Below are positions 22,858 through 37,800 of a DNA stretch of 64,000 nt, one piece after another. This stretch comes from Liolophura sinensis (Eukaryota; Mollusca; Polyplacophora; Chitonida; Chitonidae). Every line of letters begins with the position of its first letter. Position 1 is the stretch's first letter. The stretch lies in NCBI RefSeq assembly GCF_032854445.1, contig NC_088301.1, positions 15,064,281 through 15,128,280 of the forward strand, given 5' to 3'. The notes below the pieces were generated by a model, which saw only the letters and a list, made by a program, of their open reading frames with translations, was not told the DNA's origin and did not search any database. The position numbers and the translations under genes are program-made.

Positions 22858-25800
22858 CTGAAATGGGAAAAAGTGTAGATTTTTTTTTAGCTTACAACAT
22901 GGCACCGTTATTTATTGCTTGTTGTTCATGGCTTATATATAGTTATATACCAAGTTGGCACAACCTATACTACTGATGTACGGTCAAGAGGAGCAGTCTG
23001 ATATCCCAATACTCCAATATCCCACCTACAAATCGACACTTTGCGAAATCGTAAAATTGGTCAGGTTAGATTTATTGAACATTAACAATAATCAATAATT
23101 TATTAAGTATTTGACCTTTATCAATCTACACTGAGATTGAAAGACTGTAAGACCCACAGGTCAATATGTTACGCTTCCAAACAAGAAGGTACGCCTTAAA
23201 ACTACGATATCTAAGATTTTACCTTCAGCGTCATGCCTAACATGGTGTATAGTTCATCCATCTGCATGGTGCGAATCAGTTTGTAAATTATATTCGGCCC
23301 CCAGCAAAGTAGGAAGAACACAATTATTGTTATCAGCATTCGGATAACCTGAGAAAAAAAAACGTAGAAACTATATCAATAAAACCTGTTGATTTTACTT
23401 CTTAATGTAGATTCAGTGGTTTAAAAGAAAAAGAATAAATACGTTGATATGGAGCAATTTAAGCAAAAAAGATGATAGAAAAAATTCCTTTTTGAAGCAC
23501 ATAGTTTTAGGGGAATGATTTTATTAGGGTTAATTTATATTTTTTAAAACAGCCTACAATTTATGTCAATTCCATCAATGGTCGGAACTGTCCCGTCATT
23601 GATGGATTTTCTGAACAAGCTGGACCAGCTTAGCCCTCCCAATCCGATCTCTTCACCTTTTCTCTCACCATAGAGGTGAATTGACCGCCATCACCGTCTA
23701 GGTCATGACTGCGAATGACTTCATTGCCGGACAGGCCGCTGGAGCCTAACTAAAATGTAGTTAACAGTCATTTTTATTCTCCCAAAAGAAAGGTGAGAAT
23801 CGTTTTCGGAGCTTTTATGAGTTAGGACATACTCCGCATTGAATATTAAAAAATTAAGACCAAACGTTTTACGCATCCTTTTAAGGCTTACAGTTGTACA
23901 GAGACAAACTAGACTTATTTTCTGTTAAGTTATATGAAGGATGACTAACATTACAATTGTCCTTATTTTTTTTTTTAATTTTCGTGTTGAAAACAAATTC
24001 CAGTTGTAAGACAGATATATGTATCACGTATATAATGTACAGGAATTTTTATGGAAGGATGGGAAAAAAATTGTACAGTGCAGAGATACAGGATGTGTGT
24101 TTGCGTGACAAACTGACAGTTAAAAGAAAGGCCAAAGGAAAAACAGTTTAGGAAACATTCTCGTGGAGTTGCCTAACAGGCGTCGTTATCCAGTAAATTT
24201 GATACGGTTTAGGAATCGAATACATTTTATAAAGAACCTTATCAATTAACTCTTCTTTTCCAGACAAAGGCTTTGGGGCTGGAATATGTCTTTAATGATG
24301 TGCGCTTTCAAGGGAGGGATGTCTGTATCATCACTGTTATTGCATAAAAATATGCTTTTAAAGATTAATAAATGTCTTCCTATACGCGGATATAGATCCA
24401 GTAGCAGCATTTAGATCTCGGGTAATTTGCCACACGGACCAAGGCAGTGAAATGAGATAGCTGATGCTTAGACAAAATCGGGAAACGTGTATAGAGTAGT
24501 GATGGTACGGACGCCTATCACAGCCTATCAAATACATGTAACAAAGCATTTGAGCGCCCATTATGCCTGAAAAGGTAACAACTTTAATGTACATTACAAC
24601 AATGTTTACGTGTGGTGATAAAAACCTCAGTTGTCCAGAAAAAACATTCTAAGTGTATACGAAAAAATAACTGCTCAAGGCAACAACAGAGTCGGTCTTT
24701 TGTTTCCGCAGCATCATTTGTTAGGAGTTCATAATCATATTAATACATGGAAAAGTCATTCATACAACAAAATTGGCCCTTTCTTTCATAATGCGCAAGT
24801 TTCCATAAGAATATCCCATCTAGCCTATAGCGGTTGTTCGTCAAAAACTTATAAAAAGTTTTAATTACCTGATGTCTTCGGCCACGCTTTAATCAGGAAC
24901 AAAATTAGTCACCACAATAATGTTTCAATTGGCCGACAGCTTTATGCTGAATTTCATAAACTGCACACCTCAAAGAACAACACATTTTATAAAAAGGACT
25001 ATACGACGGGCATCATAGCGGGCTTCATGACGACAATCGACACCTACGGCTGAATCATTATTTAAAGCGTGTCGTCATTTCATGTATAACCCAACAAAGC
25101 AAACAGCAAACAAATCCAGCCTTAGTTTTTTTCGAACTATCAGATGCCTTCCAGAGGTAGCAGCACGACCGCATGTGTTATATTGCAAGTCCTTATGTGA
25201 AGCATTTGTAAGAATGAAATAAGACTTTTGGCAATACCTTCTTAAATCAAATTCCATTCCTGCACATCAAGCCCTATCCTGCAGTTGGCATTGCAGTGTT
25301 ACTTGTGACAAACCCTCACCAGCTACTGGCGACAGGTTGGCATAGATAAGCAAAGTCAGTGAACACCGCCTGAGGGATCAACAATGCATCGAGCAGCGAG
25401 ACAATCTGTACAATTAAGGCACCATTAACAGCATTCAGTACACTATCTTTAGCTTGTGACCATTCTCTTACGACGATGCGTGTAACTGACACCAATCAAC
25501 CGGTGAGCGACAACCTCCATTGGTCCAAGTGCGTTAGATATTCAGGTTTTGTGATAAATCAAGTGGCCTTGTCTGAAAGATCTGTTTATATTTGTCCACA
25601 CAGTCTGTTTTTTCAGTGTTCGTATATCGAGAAGAATGGTCGGCGGATTAAACCTAACAACCAACGCCCAATACAGATATTCAAAAATGAAGCCTGGAAG
25701 CAAATGTGAATTTGCGGATACAGATGGGGTGTGTAGGATGGTGGCAGAGATTAGGCGTTGGTAAGCCTTTACTTTAAAGAGCTTTCGAAAGGATACGTAA

Positions 25801-28800
25801 ACACATGCAGACACAGGTACGATAACCACCACCGTTTGCGTTCACACGTTAAGGCTGTTTCCTCGTTAATTCGTTGACAGATTTTGTTTTTAATAAATGA
25901 TGCTTTATTGGTTATTTTTCAATCACCCGTTTTACTACATGTAACAATTAAAAACACAAGCAATGGTATGAGATTAGATTTAATTAAATGAATTAAAACG
26001 ACGACAATCATGTCGGTTCTAAAGTGTCTGTTGGGAAACGGGACAAAACGGGATGCGTTAGTATCATTAAAGTGAGTGAGTGCTTAGGGTTAACGTCGAA
26101 CTTATCAATTCTTCAGTGATGTCACTTAGAGTTAGAGTACAAGTAATTTGCCTCCTTGATGCAGGACGGATGTCCACCGCTCTTTGTCGTGGGCTGCTTC
26201 AATGAGACGACTTACCGAAGGCAAGTACGCCGCGCCGCCTGAGCCATTATACTGAAACGGGTCAACCAGTTTTTGCACTATCCTCTTAATGCTGAGCGCC
26301 AATTGAAGAAGTTTAGCATTACAACTTCCCCTTTTTAAGTGTGGCCCAACCCGGGATCTCCCATCCCGAAGCAGACGTTATACCAACTGAGCTTTCGGTG
26401 CCGGTCGGTATCCTTATAGGCAAAGAAAGCACTAAAATGGGGTAGTTATCAGATGAAAGACCATTAAAAGCTGCCCAGGAAAATAGTTAGATTCAATTTT
26501 TTTACCATTTGTTTAAATTAGTCAAATGCATTTGAATATTTAAATGCTACCAAGGACGTCACATAAGGTTTTTGTAACTTAAGACACATCAGACTGCTAC
26601 ATTTCATCATTCAAAATGCATATGTATATAGATCTATGAATGCATTTGCCGATTTGACCATGAAACGAATTATTTTAGGCAAATATTATAAATGTGACGT
26701 AGTTGATACCTTCTGGGTCACACCAGATCACCATAAGACCTGATCTTTTAGCACAATTCTAAACGGTAACTCTTTTTGCGGGCTGCTTTAATGGTCTTTC
26801 ATCTGATATATGCTTCGTTTTAGCGTGATCTTTGCCTTAAAGCGTAAACGTGACCATGCAAAACCCCTCTTTACCGAATAGAAATGATAACGGATCAATA
26901 TCCAAAGTGAAATGTCCAGTACATGTACCTGCTTCCTTGTCTCCCGTGCTTCTGACGATCGGCGCTTCACTTTTAACGGCGCGGATTCTCTGTTTTTCGA
27001 TGAAGCACCGTTCCTGGAAAATAAGCCGTCAACAATTATTTGAAGGACAGTGTCACCTTTGGTGAGTGAGTATGGCCTTAATCAATGATAAAATAAGTAA
27101 ATATTATCTTAAGAAATATCATTAGAGATGCCGAACTATCAAAATATATGGGATATTCAACAGTAAAGGTTGAATATCATATTATAATGTTGTTGTATAT
27201 AAAATGTGATGACAACACAACATTTGAGTATTTCTAGACCAGTGACGTCTAAGAAATTGCAACTAACACCTCTGCATTTTTTAACCTAATTCGTCTTAAG
27301 CCATGGTGCTAGGGGATGTGTAATTTGCTACAATCTATACATTTACAAGAACTGTTATAATAAAACCCTAACTGAGGTAGATTGACGAGGCGTATTTCAC
27401 CGTTTACGTGTAACTGTTTGCCAGCTATCGCACTGTCGTCACTGCTCTGATTTTTCTCTCTATGCTGTACGTCTTAACTATAAAGGTACTGTTCATGTGA
27501 TAAGTGGAAATTAAAAATTGTATGTGAAGAATCAAAACAAAGTTCAAAGTTAGTTGCATTTCCAAAATCATAATAACGACCGTCGGTGTTAGTGTAAACA
27601 TAATTAAAGAAGGACCGCATAGAGAGTAAATTCAGAACACCGACGACAGTGTGATAGCTTGCAAATGGTCACATGTTTTGATACACTGCATGGTTAATCA
27701 ACAGGATTTTTTAAGAGTTCTCAACGGTGGCATAATATAAGTCAACCAACAGAGAAGAGGTCTATACCTTCGATGTGTGGTTTACCGTGGGGAGTACCTA
27801 ATGAGCAATCAATTTTAGTGGGTTTACTACAACTTCATTTAACAACGCTCGTGTGGCCTAAGAAATAACATCTGCCCCAGCTGTACGGAAATAAATGTTA
27901 ATGAGGTCTTGGAAATACTTTACACTCTAGCGTCTACATATGTACGTATTTGACATGTTTTTCTTTCAAGCCTTACAATAATGGCAGGCGGCTAATCATA
28001 TTGCGTACCATGTATTTGGCAGATGTTTTATTTGGTGTGTGGATATGAAATTCTGAGATACCTACTCCGTCCGTGATCTTTCAAGCATTTTTGTTTGCAT
28101 AACCGGAGGTCAAAATTTGATTCCTAACCCGTGTTATTCCTGTTCTTCTAATGATCCGGGTTTATTCCCATAGCCACGGTGTTGTGTCACTCCAAGGGCA
28201 CCAGTAGTTTATCGACCAGATATTAATTTAAAAAGTCCCTTTAATGAGGTACATGGCGTCCAATGACGTTAGCACGAATTTTCGTATATCACCTGTTCCT
28301 CACTCCGCACTACATTTGTTCACTCTCTCGCACCATACTCTCAACAGCAGATTTCAGTTGCTACTATAACAGACAAATGTGACCTTCGGACACCGTATTA
28401 ATCATGCTCTCCCGTTTCGGCGTACTTCACTGAAGTTTACTGTGAGTCCTTCGAGTGGATCTATAAGGAACGTTCATCATTAAAAAGCGCATGTTTGAGC
28501 ATCATGATGGGTAAAACTTAAGGCCCACGTACCAAGAACAATGTCTTAACACTAATGTTTTATTTAAGACAGCGATGCTTGTCTACGAACCTGAGTTTGG
28601 AATTGTGATTTATGACTGTTGAAATGAATGCTTTTGTTCCAGCCTCTGATAATGTCTAACTGTAAATGATTTACACGGGCATGGCTGTATCCTCGGAATA
28701 TATCTCTGATGTGTAGAGAATTGCTACAGGTAATCTTTGTGTCACTGCTCCCAAAGACACGGAGTCACAGTAACTCCGCTTTTATACAGAGAATGATAAC

Positions 28801-31800
28801 CTTTAGGCCTGTACTTGTGGCCAGTGTCTGATAGGACAATATGCAACATATTTATATTATTTTTCCATGTTGCAAAGAGTAAAGGATTTGTCTCTAGATA
28901 GAGTACTGACATGGCCGTCATTCGCTACTGTATAAGTGTTTACACTTCTCATCATTCTTACTTGTCTATCTTATGAATGGAATGAACTACAAGTGACACG
29001 TCCCTTTTCAAATCTGGACTTAAAATTTCATCGTTTTGAACAGTTTGTTTAATACACGAAATTTAATAAAAGAAATAAAATAAATCATAAATTTCTCGAT
29101 TTGCATAAATGTCTAAATGTGTAGAAAGTTTCATAAAGCTTTTTAAGATTCCTGCTTGTGGTATCTAAATTTGTTGCCATAAAGGTTATGAAAGATTGTA
29201 ATATTATCAACAGCTTGCAAATATTCCATGGGGCCAATGTGACCGAGGTGATGAGCGTGCCAGCGTGGCGCAATGACACAGTCGCCTCTCACCAATGAGA
29301 TCGCTGTGAGCTCAAGTCCAGCTCACATGTTGGCTTTCAATGCGGTCGTACGTGTGAAGCACAATCAGCAACCTACGAATGGTTGTGGGTCTCCCCTGGG
29401 CTCTGTCCTGTTTCCACCCACCATAATGCTGGCCGTTGCTACATGAATGCGGCGTAAATTGCCTTTGTAATGATGACGACAACAAGGGCAAAAACTGACA
29501 ACGAAGTATTCACATATTACTAGGGAACATGTCCGGTAGGGTATTAATGATGTCCCATACGTCTTACTCACGTTGAGTAATTGCATGTATACATAGCTCT
29601 GCATTAAGAATCCAGTGTTTCAAATGCTTTTTACTCGGCTAAAATACATTTAGAAAGAAAATCGATGCAATTTGGTACACAGTACCAATATTTAAATCAA
29701 TGGGTACTCCTATACCAGCTGTCAATTAATAAGGACGCTCCGGGTTGATAAATGCAAGGCCAATTCCTAAAACGACGTTCAAAGGGTTTTCACCTAATAT
29801 GCACTTCTCATTATAGTCCTTTACCTTTGATGAACTGTTGTATTCTTAGACTCCATAACATTTTGGTTTGACTGACTAATTTTTACTGAAAATTCACAAC
29901 AAAAAGTGAGTGAATGAGTGCTTGGGGTTTAACGTCGTTCTTAGCAATTTTTCAGTCATATGACGACGAAGGAATCATTAGAATGCATGTAATGTGCCTC
30001 TTTGTTGCACTGCTCTTTTATCTAGTGCTGATTCATAGAGAAGGCTTACCGAAGGCAAGTAAGGCGCCCCGCCCCAGCCATTATACGGATATGGGTCAGG
30101 CAGTCGTTGCACTATCCCCGTAGTGCTGAACGCCAAGCGAAGAAGTTACAACTTCCTCTTTTTAAGGTCTTAGGTGTGACAGACCCTGGATCTACTGCCG
30201 CCGAAGCGGAAACTCTACCAAATGAGAACGCATAAAAGATCATGATACAAAAGACTATAATATAGGGATTAAACTCGGAGTAGACATGACAATGTGGCAC
30301 TTGGCGTACGGTCGCATGTAACCAGTGAAATTCGGCTCCATACATGTACATGTTATGTACACCATACAGTGAATATTCTGTTCATAACAATGCCTAATTG
30401 CTCTAATATCATCACGGTTTCCATACTTAAGCAGCGATGTTGTTCTTCCATACAATGTACTGATTGAATTTTTTCACATTGTTCTCACCTCAGATCCATC
30501 CGATAGGGCTCAGTCATTTCCTTCAATTCCTTTGTACTCAGCCAGAGAGCGTTGATGACACAGACGTAGCAGAACACCATGACAGCTGTAGGAGCGGCGA
30601 ACATGACGATAACGCGGTACATTGCAAACGAGAACCTGCTTTCCCGTGGTATCCCATAGTCTGAACATGTCACAATTGTCACGTAGGTGTCGTTTTTGTA
30701 GAACGTGAGCGACTCGGTATCCTAAAAAAAGAATTATAGAAGCATAGTGTAATAGTGTAAGTTACATAAGGTTAAGAACAGTTAAGTAAAGTGTGTTGTG
30801 GATTCGAATTATTGACTGATTGATTGATCTGCACCGTGTAGAAGTCAATTTTAATAACACAATGGCGACTACTTTCTTGGACTAACAAAACAGATATAAC
30901 CACAGACAATGCAAATAGTATTCACACATTACTCTGTCAGAGAGCCTGAGGCTTCAAGCTTGAATTTATATTGGTAATTAGATACCATGACTTGGGCACT
31001 CGTTACTGTTTAGATACGCTGACCTGGCCGCTGTTACTACATGTATTTAGATACGATGACTTGGCCGCTGGGTGCTATTGAAATACGATGACTTAGCCGC
31101 TGGTTACTATTTAGATACGCAACTTGACCGCTGTTACTATTTAAATACGATGACTTGGGCGCTGGGTGCTATTTAAATACGATGACTTGGCCGCTGGTTA
31201 TTATTTAGATAAGCTGACTTGGACGCTGTTGCTATTTAGATACGATGACTTGGCCGCTTGGTGCTATTTAGATACGCTGACTTGACCGCTGTTACTGTTT
31301 AGATACGCTGACTTGGCCGCTGTTACTATTTAGATCAAAAGACTTGGCCGCTGCTATTTAGATACGATGACTGTCGCTGGATACTATGCTGCCTAAACCT
31401 CCGTGTAAATTAATACTAATTCGATCGGACATCAACACTGGATACATGGATGTAAATATTCCATGACGCCATGTGTGAATCATCTGCCAATAAAACATAA
31501 ATACAATACTAACAGTGGAACTCCAACAGATTATTATTATTGTAGTAATGCAAAGCTGTGGATAATTTTTATGTTGTTACGGATCATGACATAAACCAGT
31601 GAAATATCATAATTAACATCTGTTTATAACAGTTTTCGTTACTAATACAGGCTGTTTACAGTTGTTAAAATGTTAAAAACTGCATTGTATATACTGTACA
31701 CAACTATTCAAAATTAAAATGGAGTTTTATCTTCAATATGTTTTCTTTCATTAATTAATAAATTTAGAATGCGGTAGAAAATGCCCCAGTTGATAGGATT

Positions 31801-34800
31801 TGTATGTAAAATATGTTAGTAAGATGAAGATTAAAACACTAAGGATGTATATATACCAGGTACTTGATGATTGCCGGTGTTTTACTCTATGCAGGAGCGG
31901 CGTAAAACACCAATCAAATAAATAAATAAATACCCTATGCAGGGTGGCGCCGATTTATTATTTATTTACTTATTTGATTAGTGTTTAAACGTTGTTTAGC
32001 AAATGGATCTTGCGATTATCGACTTAGAATGGTGTACGAATGTGGGACGCTTATACTCAAGAATATTTCACTTAGAACGCGGGTGATTTTAAATCTTGCA
32101 ATCTTCCAAAAACTGGAATCTCAAAAGCGGAACTTTTTTTCCACTTCCTGAACTTAAGCTGTCGGATTTGTGTTAGAAGAATTGTGATGTGCCGTTTTTT
32201 TTGTTTTTGGTTGAGCTCAAATTCATTTATGCGTATTAGATTCATCTATAAAACATATCACCATCACATGAATGAACATTTCGTATAGCAATGACATATC
32301 ATCGCGTTTCCAATCATGTATAAATACATAGTTTTGCACGTTGTTAGAAAAGGGCGTGGAAGAAAACATAAACATATCAAAGTAAGGGCTAAACCAGGTT
32401 TGATCAAGAACAAACAAGGCTTAAATTTATTAATAAATTCCATTCTCAAGTGTACCAAATACTACAATAAACCATTACAGGTATTCACTGAATCTAAATA
32501 CAATATGTAGTGTGACAAAAATTGCATATGGCAGTGACTTAAAGGGGGTAGGAGGCTAAGGTGGGGAATATATTGAACCTAAGTTCTCACCCCGAAGAGC
32601 AATTACTGACACTCAAAATACGAAATTATTTGTCTTCACTATAGATGTGGCCATTTTAACCCCACTAAAATTCCGTCATAATGCGGATTTACAGTCTCTC
32701 GCCGTCCGTTAAGCCGTGAGACCATTTGTCGAAAGGACTTAGATTTCATTGAAGCTGCCAAATTGTATGTTCGTACCATTGCCAGACATGAAACAGGACA
32801 AACGGACAGCTGATTGAATGCCTCATGCCTTGAACCGGTTAAACAGATTGGGAACAAATCCACTAGTGTAATTTGGGTAAAGAGAAATTTATCTCGCAGG
32901 CTGATTCCCTTTAATTATATTATATTTCACTTGGGCTCTATTACCACCTTCACTATTGAAACGCTCGTTAAATGGGCAGCGCTGAATCGACCTAAATCCA
33001 TACTCGTAGGGGAAGACATAAAGAGGTCAACTGACGGGCTAATAAAATCAACAAATTGCAACGTCTCCCCATCGAATGAAGTTATTCGTATAGCTACTCT
33101 CCGTAAGTAAGAAATATTAAGGTTTTTCATTAACAGTGATATTAATGTGTATATTTCTGGTGTAGAGATGCACGCATCAATCTGTGTCTGTTGAGGGAAA
33201 ATCAGAATAAAGCGTGACAAATGAAGCCTCGGGATCGAATCCATATATTGCTTTTATAGGTTCTACATGAAGTTCAGAACTCGAATCCCCGAAGTACATT
33301 TAACGTCTTTGGTTTACTCCGTGCATCTTTGTTTCCTCTATCCAAGGGCATTTCCTCCGTCATTTGTATACCAATGTCTTGAAAGAAACAGTCAAATACA
33401 AAATAAATAATAAATAAATATATCTATACATTGCAATGAGGTTGAAACAAGCGAAATAAAATACTGAAATGTTTCCTCCTTGTGACTTTTATGTAAAAAG
33501 CCATATCGGCCAATTGGTGTAGAAAGACATGCATCAACCGTTGACTGTTTGGTCCTGAAAATACTCTTGGCGAAATACCAGTCGAATAAACACATGGAGA
33601 TGGAAAGAAGATTTAAAAGGACAAGGTAATCTAAGCCTATACCTTTCGTTCGTCCTCTGCTACATTGTATATAATGAATGTTTACACAGAATGGTCCGGT
33701 ATGGAATAATTCCCTTCACCAAACAAGTGCAAACAACAATTAAATGACATTTCCTGTCGGTTCAGTATAGGTAATCGCCGTATTGTTATAGGGACAAATT
33801 TGTGCATGCATTTAGCTAAAATATAAAGACACAAACAAAGAACCTTTATTATGTTTATATTTAATTCCGTTTTAATGGGGTTTTAATCGATTTAATCGTA
33901 TACCAGCCATCAACCAATAGGAACGATCCAGGTCAATAATCGCAAGGCCAATTCCCCAAAATGACGTATAACACATAACACCACTAAGACCTAAGAGCTA
34001 CGAAAGTATATAAAGCAGGAAAATAGGACGGAGGCGTGAGGTAAGTTCTGATAATGGTTATCATTCACATCCATTCAAAGGTGGGGAGTAGCATGGGATT
34101 TTTAGCGAATACGCCCAGAAATTTTGAAATGAAGATTTCCCCTGGTTATCATTATCAAAGCACAACTCTCAATCTGTTGAAATCTGTGAAAAAAAATTCA
34201 AATTGCGCCAGCGTATACAATAGTCTCCTTCCATAGAAACTGTGTTCTTTTCCAAAAGCAACTTATCTGGTTTCGAAACGATAAACACATTGTTAACATT
34301 AGAAAACGAGGATAAACTGTCATATTCTACAAGCCCTGTGTAACACAAAGCCTAGGTTCGTAAATGTCGAGTGGTCCTTAGCATTGCAATAGCTTTACGA
34401 ATGTCGATTGAAATTATTATCACATATGTCAATGCACAGGAGAGAATACTAGATGATTTGTCACCAGTCCTTGCTAAGTGGGATATAAGCTGGACTAGGG
34501 GAAAACTTTTATGCCCGTAAATTATTAGCTGTATACTGTCATTTTATCTTCAGACAGCGTACATTGTCAATGAAATATGAACACACCACTCAACTATTCA
34601 AATCCTATCGGTTTAGAAATCGATACCAAGTGTTTACCCCGCATAGGTCTACCAGTCTGGAGAACGCCCAATAGCGAGCTAACATTGCTTATCAACAGCG
34701 CAAAATTTCTGAATGTTACTTGTTTGACAAATCGGAGTTAATCGAAGAGACAGTATTCCCACGGTAACCCGTAATTGATGAGGTACCGCAATCATCAGGG

Positions 34801-37800
34801 AAGTGTATACCACTTCCAAAGAACACATGCAATGACACGACAATTTGACTGTGTTCGTTGGTAGACGTGAAAATACAATGTACACTTGCAAATCCATAAC
34901 GCTCAGTTAAACGACCTTGATATTTACTTATCTATTTATTTCATTTATTTATTATTTACTGACTTTGATTTATTTGAGCTGACTCTAGATGTTCCTTCAC
35001 TGTGTTTTTCTTAAAAGATAATTTCACTTGGAAACGAACTACTGATCGACTGTTATACAATGATCTATATTCCGTTCATGACACCGACATGTCTGGTAAA
35101 GAAGCTCGACGTAGAGTCCCCACAGCGCCTGTTTATTTGATACGATCATAATTGCTACTGATAAATGCCAAAAATGAAGGGCTGCCAGCTATCACTGATC
35201 ACAATGTCCATTAGATTTTTACTCATCACTAGAAAGAAACTCCGTTTACGCATGAGCTATTCGAATGAAAAAAATAAGTAAGAGTCTGAACAACAATAAT
35301 AAACATGTTAGGCTTATAACAAATGAATTGACAAAAATACGCTATATCTCTGTACCCATGACAAGCCAAGGCGATACTGATCGTAAAGTTGTAATGCTAC
35401 AGAAAAACTTCTGTTTGCATCTAGCTCACATATCAAAGTAGGTCTTCATAATTAAATGTGCCAAGTCTTGTCTGTGGGGAAAATAAAACGTCATAACATT
35501 TACTGCACATTACACATCTTGGTTCAAACCCGAGCTTAGTCATATCAGAGGCATTCAATTCGCATTTTTATGTTTCTTCAGCTGGCTCTCAGCATGTCAA
35601 GATAGGCCATGTAGCAAGCGCTGATGTGTCAGTAGACTGTTAATGTACTGGGCATCATTTTGCCTGTCCTCGCAATGTGACATATTAAAGAGCATTTTAT
35701 TTCTCATGATTTGAGGCGGAAAGAGTTCCACGAGTAAACCATCGACCTTTTCTGGCAGGTTCCCGACGAACTTTCCCCCATGTATTATATGGATTACACA
35801 CCATAGAGTTGGAATACGAATTGTCTTCAACGATCCCGAACTATTTAATATTTTAATCACATTTACTATAATATGGGTGCCTGCAAGGAGTTTCACAAAT
35901 AGTAAGAGTAGACGAATGGACGAGAAAATTGAGGAGCTGAAAGATTTGAGCTTGAGATGTCCTAAAGAGATACCATTTAGTCGTCTGGAACACGGTATTC
36001 CGAAAATTAATGTTAACAAAGCTTGCTTAACATTTTTACAAGTCATATGATACAGTTGGACTGTTCTTACTCTAAACAACAAAAGAGTTCGAAAACGAAA
36101 CTTTCCTATTGTAATTACCTATTGCAGACCGCAAGTCGACAATTCACATTTCCAGCCACAACTTATAAGCTCAAATATATTGGTTCACTATGTAGGCCTA
36201 CCGGTCAAATATGTAACATCCTATCGTTTTAACACAGGTCTTAAGTGTTGACACAAAATCTTGCTCTCGTCCGAACGAGGTGATTAGCGGACGGGTTTGC
36301 AGGTTAGTAAATCAATTAATACCAGTTGTAAGTGACAGAGTAACACACTTAAACGGCAGGTAAGACGAAACCATCAAGTATGTGCGCATGTACTGATTGA
36401 AATATTATACTCACAAAACTAAATAATATCTCAAACCCATATTTCAGCGGTCGTCTTTTTTGCGTGATGTGGCACCAACTGCGAATTCGCTGGGGTTTTT
36501 TTTTAAACACAACTGCTTCTTAGTTGAAGTGATGATATGTAATCCGAAAGGAACACAACCCTTCGTAGTCCATGTGTAGCCAAGTGAAACAAATACGTAC
36601 CATTACAAAAAAGGTTGGGAATGATGACGCCAAGGCTAAACTCCAAACAAAGATAATGATACAGCTGGTTTTTCCGCCGGTGCACAGGAATCGAGACTTC
36701 ATAGGGTGTACTATCACTATGTATCTGTAAACAAAAATAAAGAAAGGTTGATACGAGGTGATCAATATAAAATATATCTCCACGCTTTAAACGATACAGG
36801 AAGTCATAAAACAGAAGTTGGGATAGATACATGTATGCAGATGTGCTCACCACAAGGTAAAGGACGGGGTGAAACACCAATCAGATAAACAAGAAAGCAA
36901 ATAAAAACAAGATAAACGCATGAAGTTACACATTAATGACGGACAAAAACCAAAGAGACACATTTTACAGGAAATATAATTGGTTTAGCCGTCCAGATGT
37001 TTCTATGCCTTTAAACTAACTACGTGTTATCAGCAAATACAACATATAGGGCTAAAGCACAGAGATATCAGTGATGACAGTGTGATGGTTGGCAAATCGT
37101 TACGCGTACCACCGATCCGGTCTCTGATCAGTTCACCTCAGTCAGGGTTTTATTCCGACTCTTCATACATATCATGACAAAGAAGCAACGTACAAACTCA
37201 CTCACTCTATGGATTAAGCAGAATCAGAATAATACAATGATGTTGGTTGCAATTTATTTCACAGAACTGACCCAGAATTGGTCAAAATGCTGTGTTGGAA
37301 TCACATTATGTCCAATGTACAATCACAATAAAACATCGTTAAGGCAAAATGGTCCGGGTGCGATTATTACAGCCGTAGAATCCTGGTTTATGCAGGAATA
37401 CAACATAAAAGACTTTCCGCAGCACTAATTTACGCCACATGTACTATCTTTGATCTAAAGCTGAGAAAGTGTTTGCTGTCAACATAGGGCACACAATTTA
37501 TGTGGAACTTTCAGCCCTTTGTTATCAACCTGATTTGCCATAACATGAGTTGCCAGCCCCCCATCAGGTCAAAGATTTAAATGGCTGTGGTTTAAATGGG
37601 CAACAATTTTGTTTTTAAAGACACCTGTAACGACTTAAAAGGCAGTTGGCGGTCCAGCTTTTACCATAAATACTGTCGTGTCCAATAACCTATTTGGTCA
37701 GATTTGCTTCTCTGACGTGAAAGTGTATTGAATTATTTAAGAAAATATTGACCTTTATCGAGCTATCGTTGATAATTTTAGACAGGTGAATGTGGAAGAA

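Noticed and set aside
23571-23612. Short inverted repeat TCCATCAATG / CATTGATGGA
   Set aside because: Ten-base arms around a 12-base loop with no T-run or family context. Chance palindromes of this size are expected in 64 kb.
30489-30721. Direct splice of GPCR exon 3 to exon 5
   Set aside because: The phases do not match and the join gives a stop within five codons. The small exon at 26929-27013 repairs the frame and supplies the basic loop.
35597-36082. 161-codon minus-strand frame within GPCR intron 2
   Set aside because: Begins at a TTG, has no recognisable domain, and no exon role fits the receptor model. Length alone is not enough in AT-rich DNA.
36503-36880. 125-codon minus-strand frame overlapping GPCR exon 2
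   Set aside because: It is a different frame over the same locus. The exon 2 frame (Y143 to M183) carries the conserved motifs.
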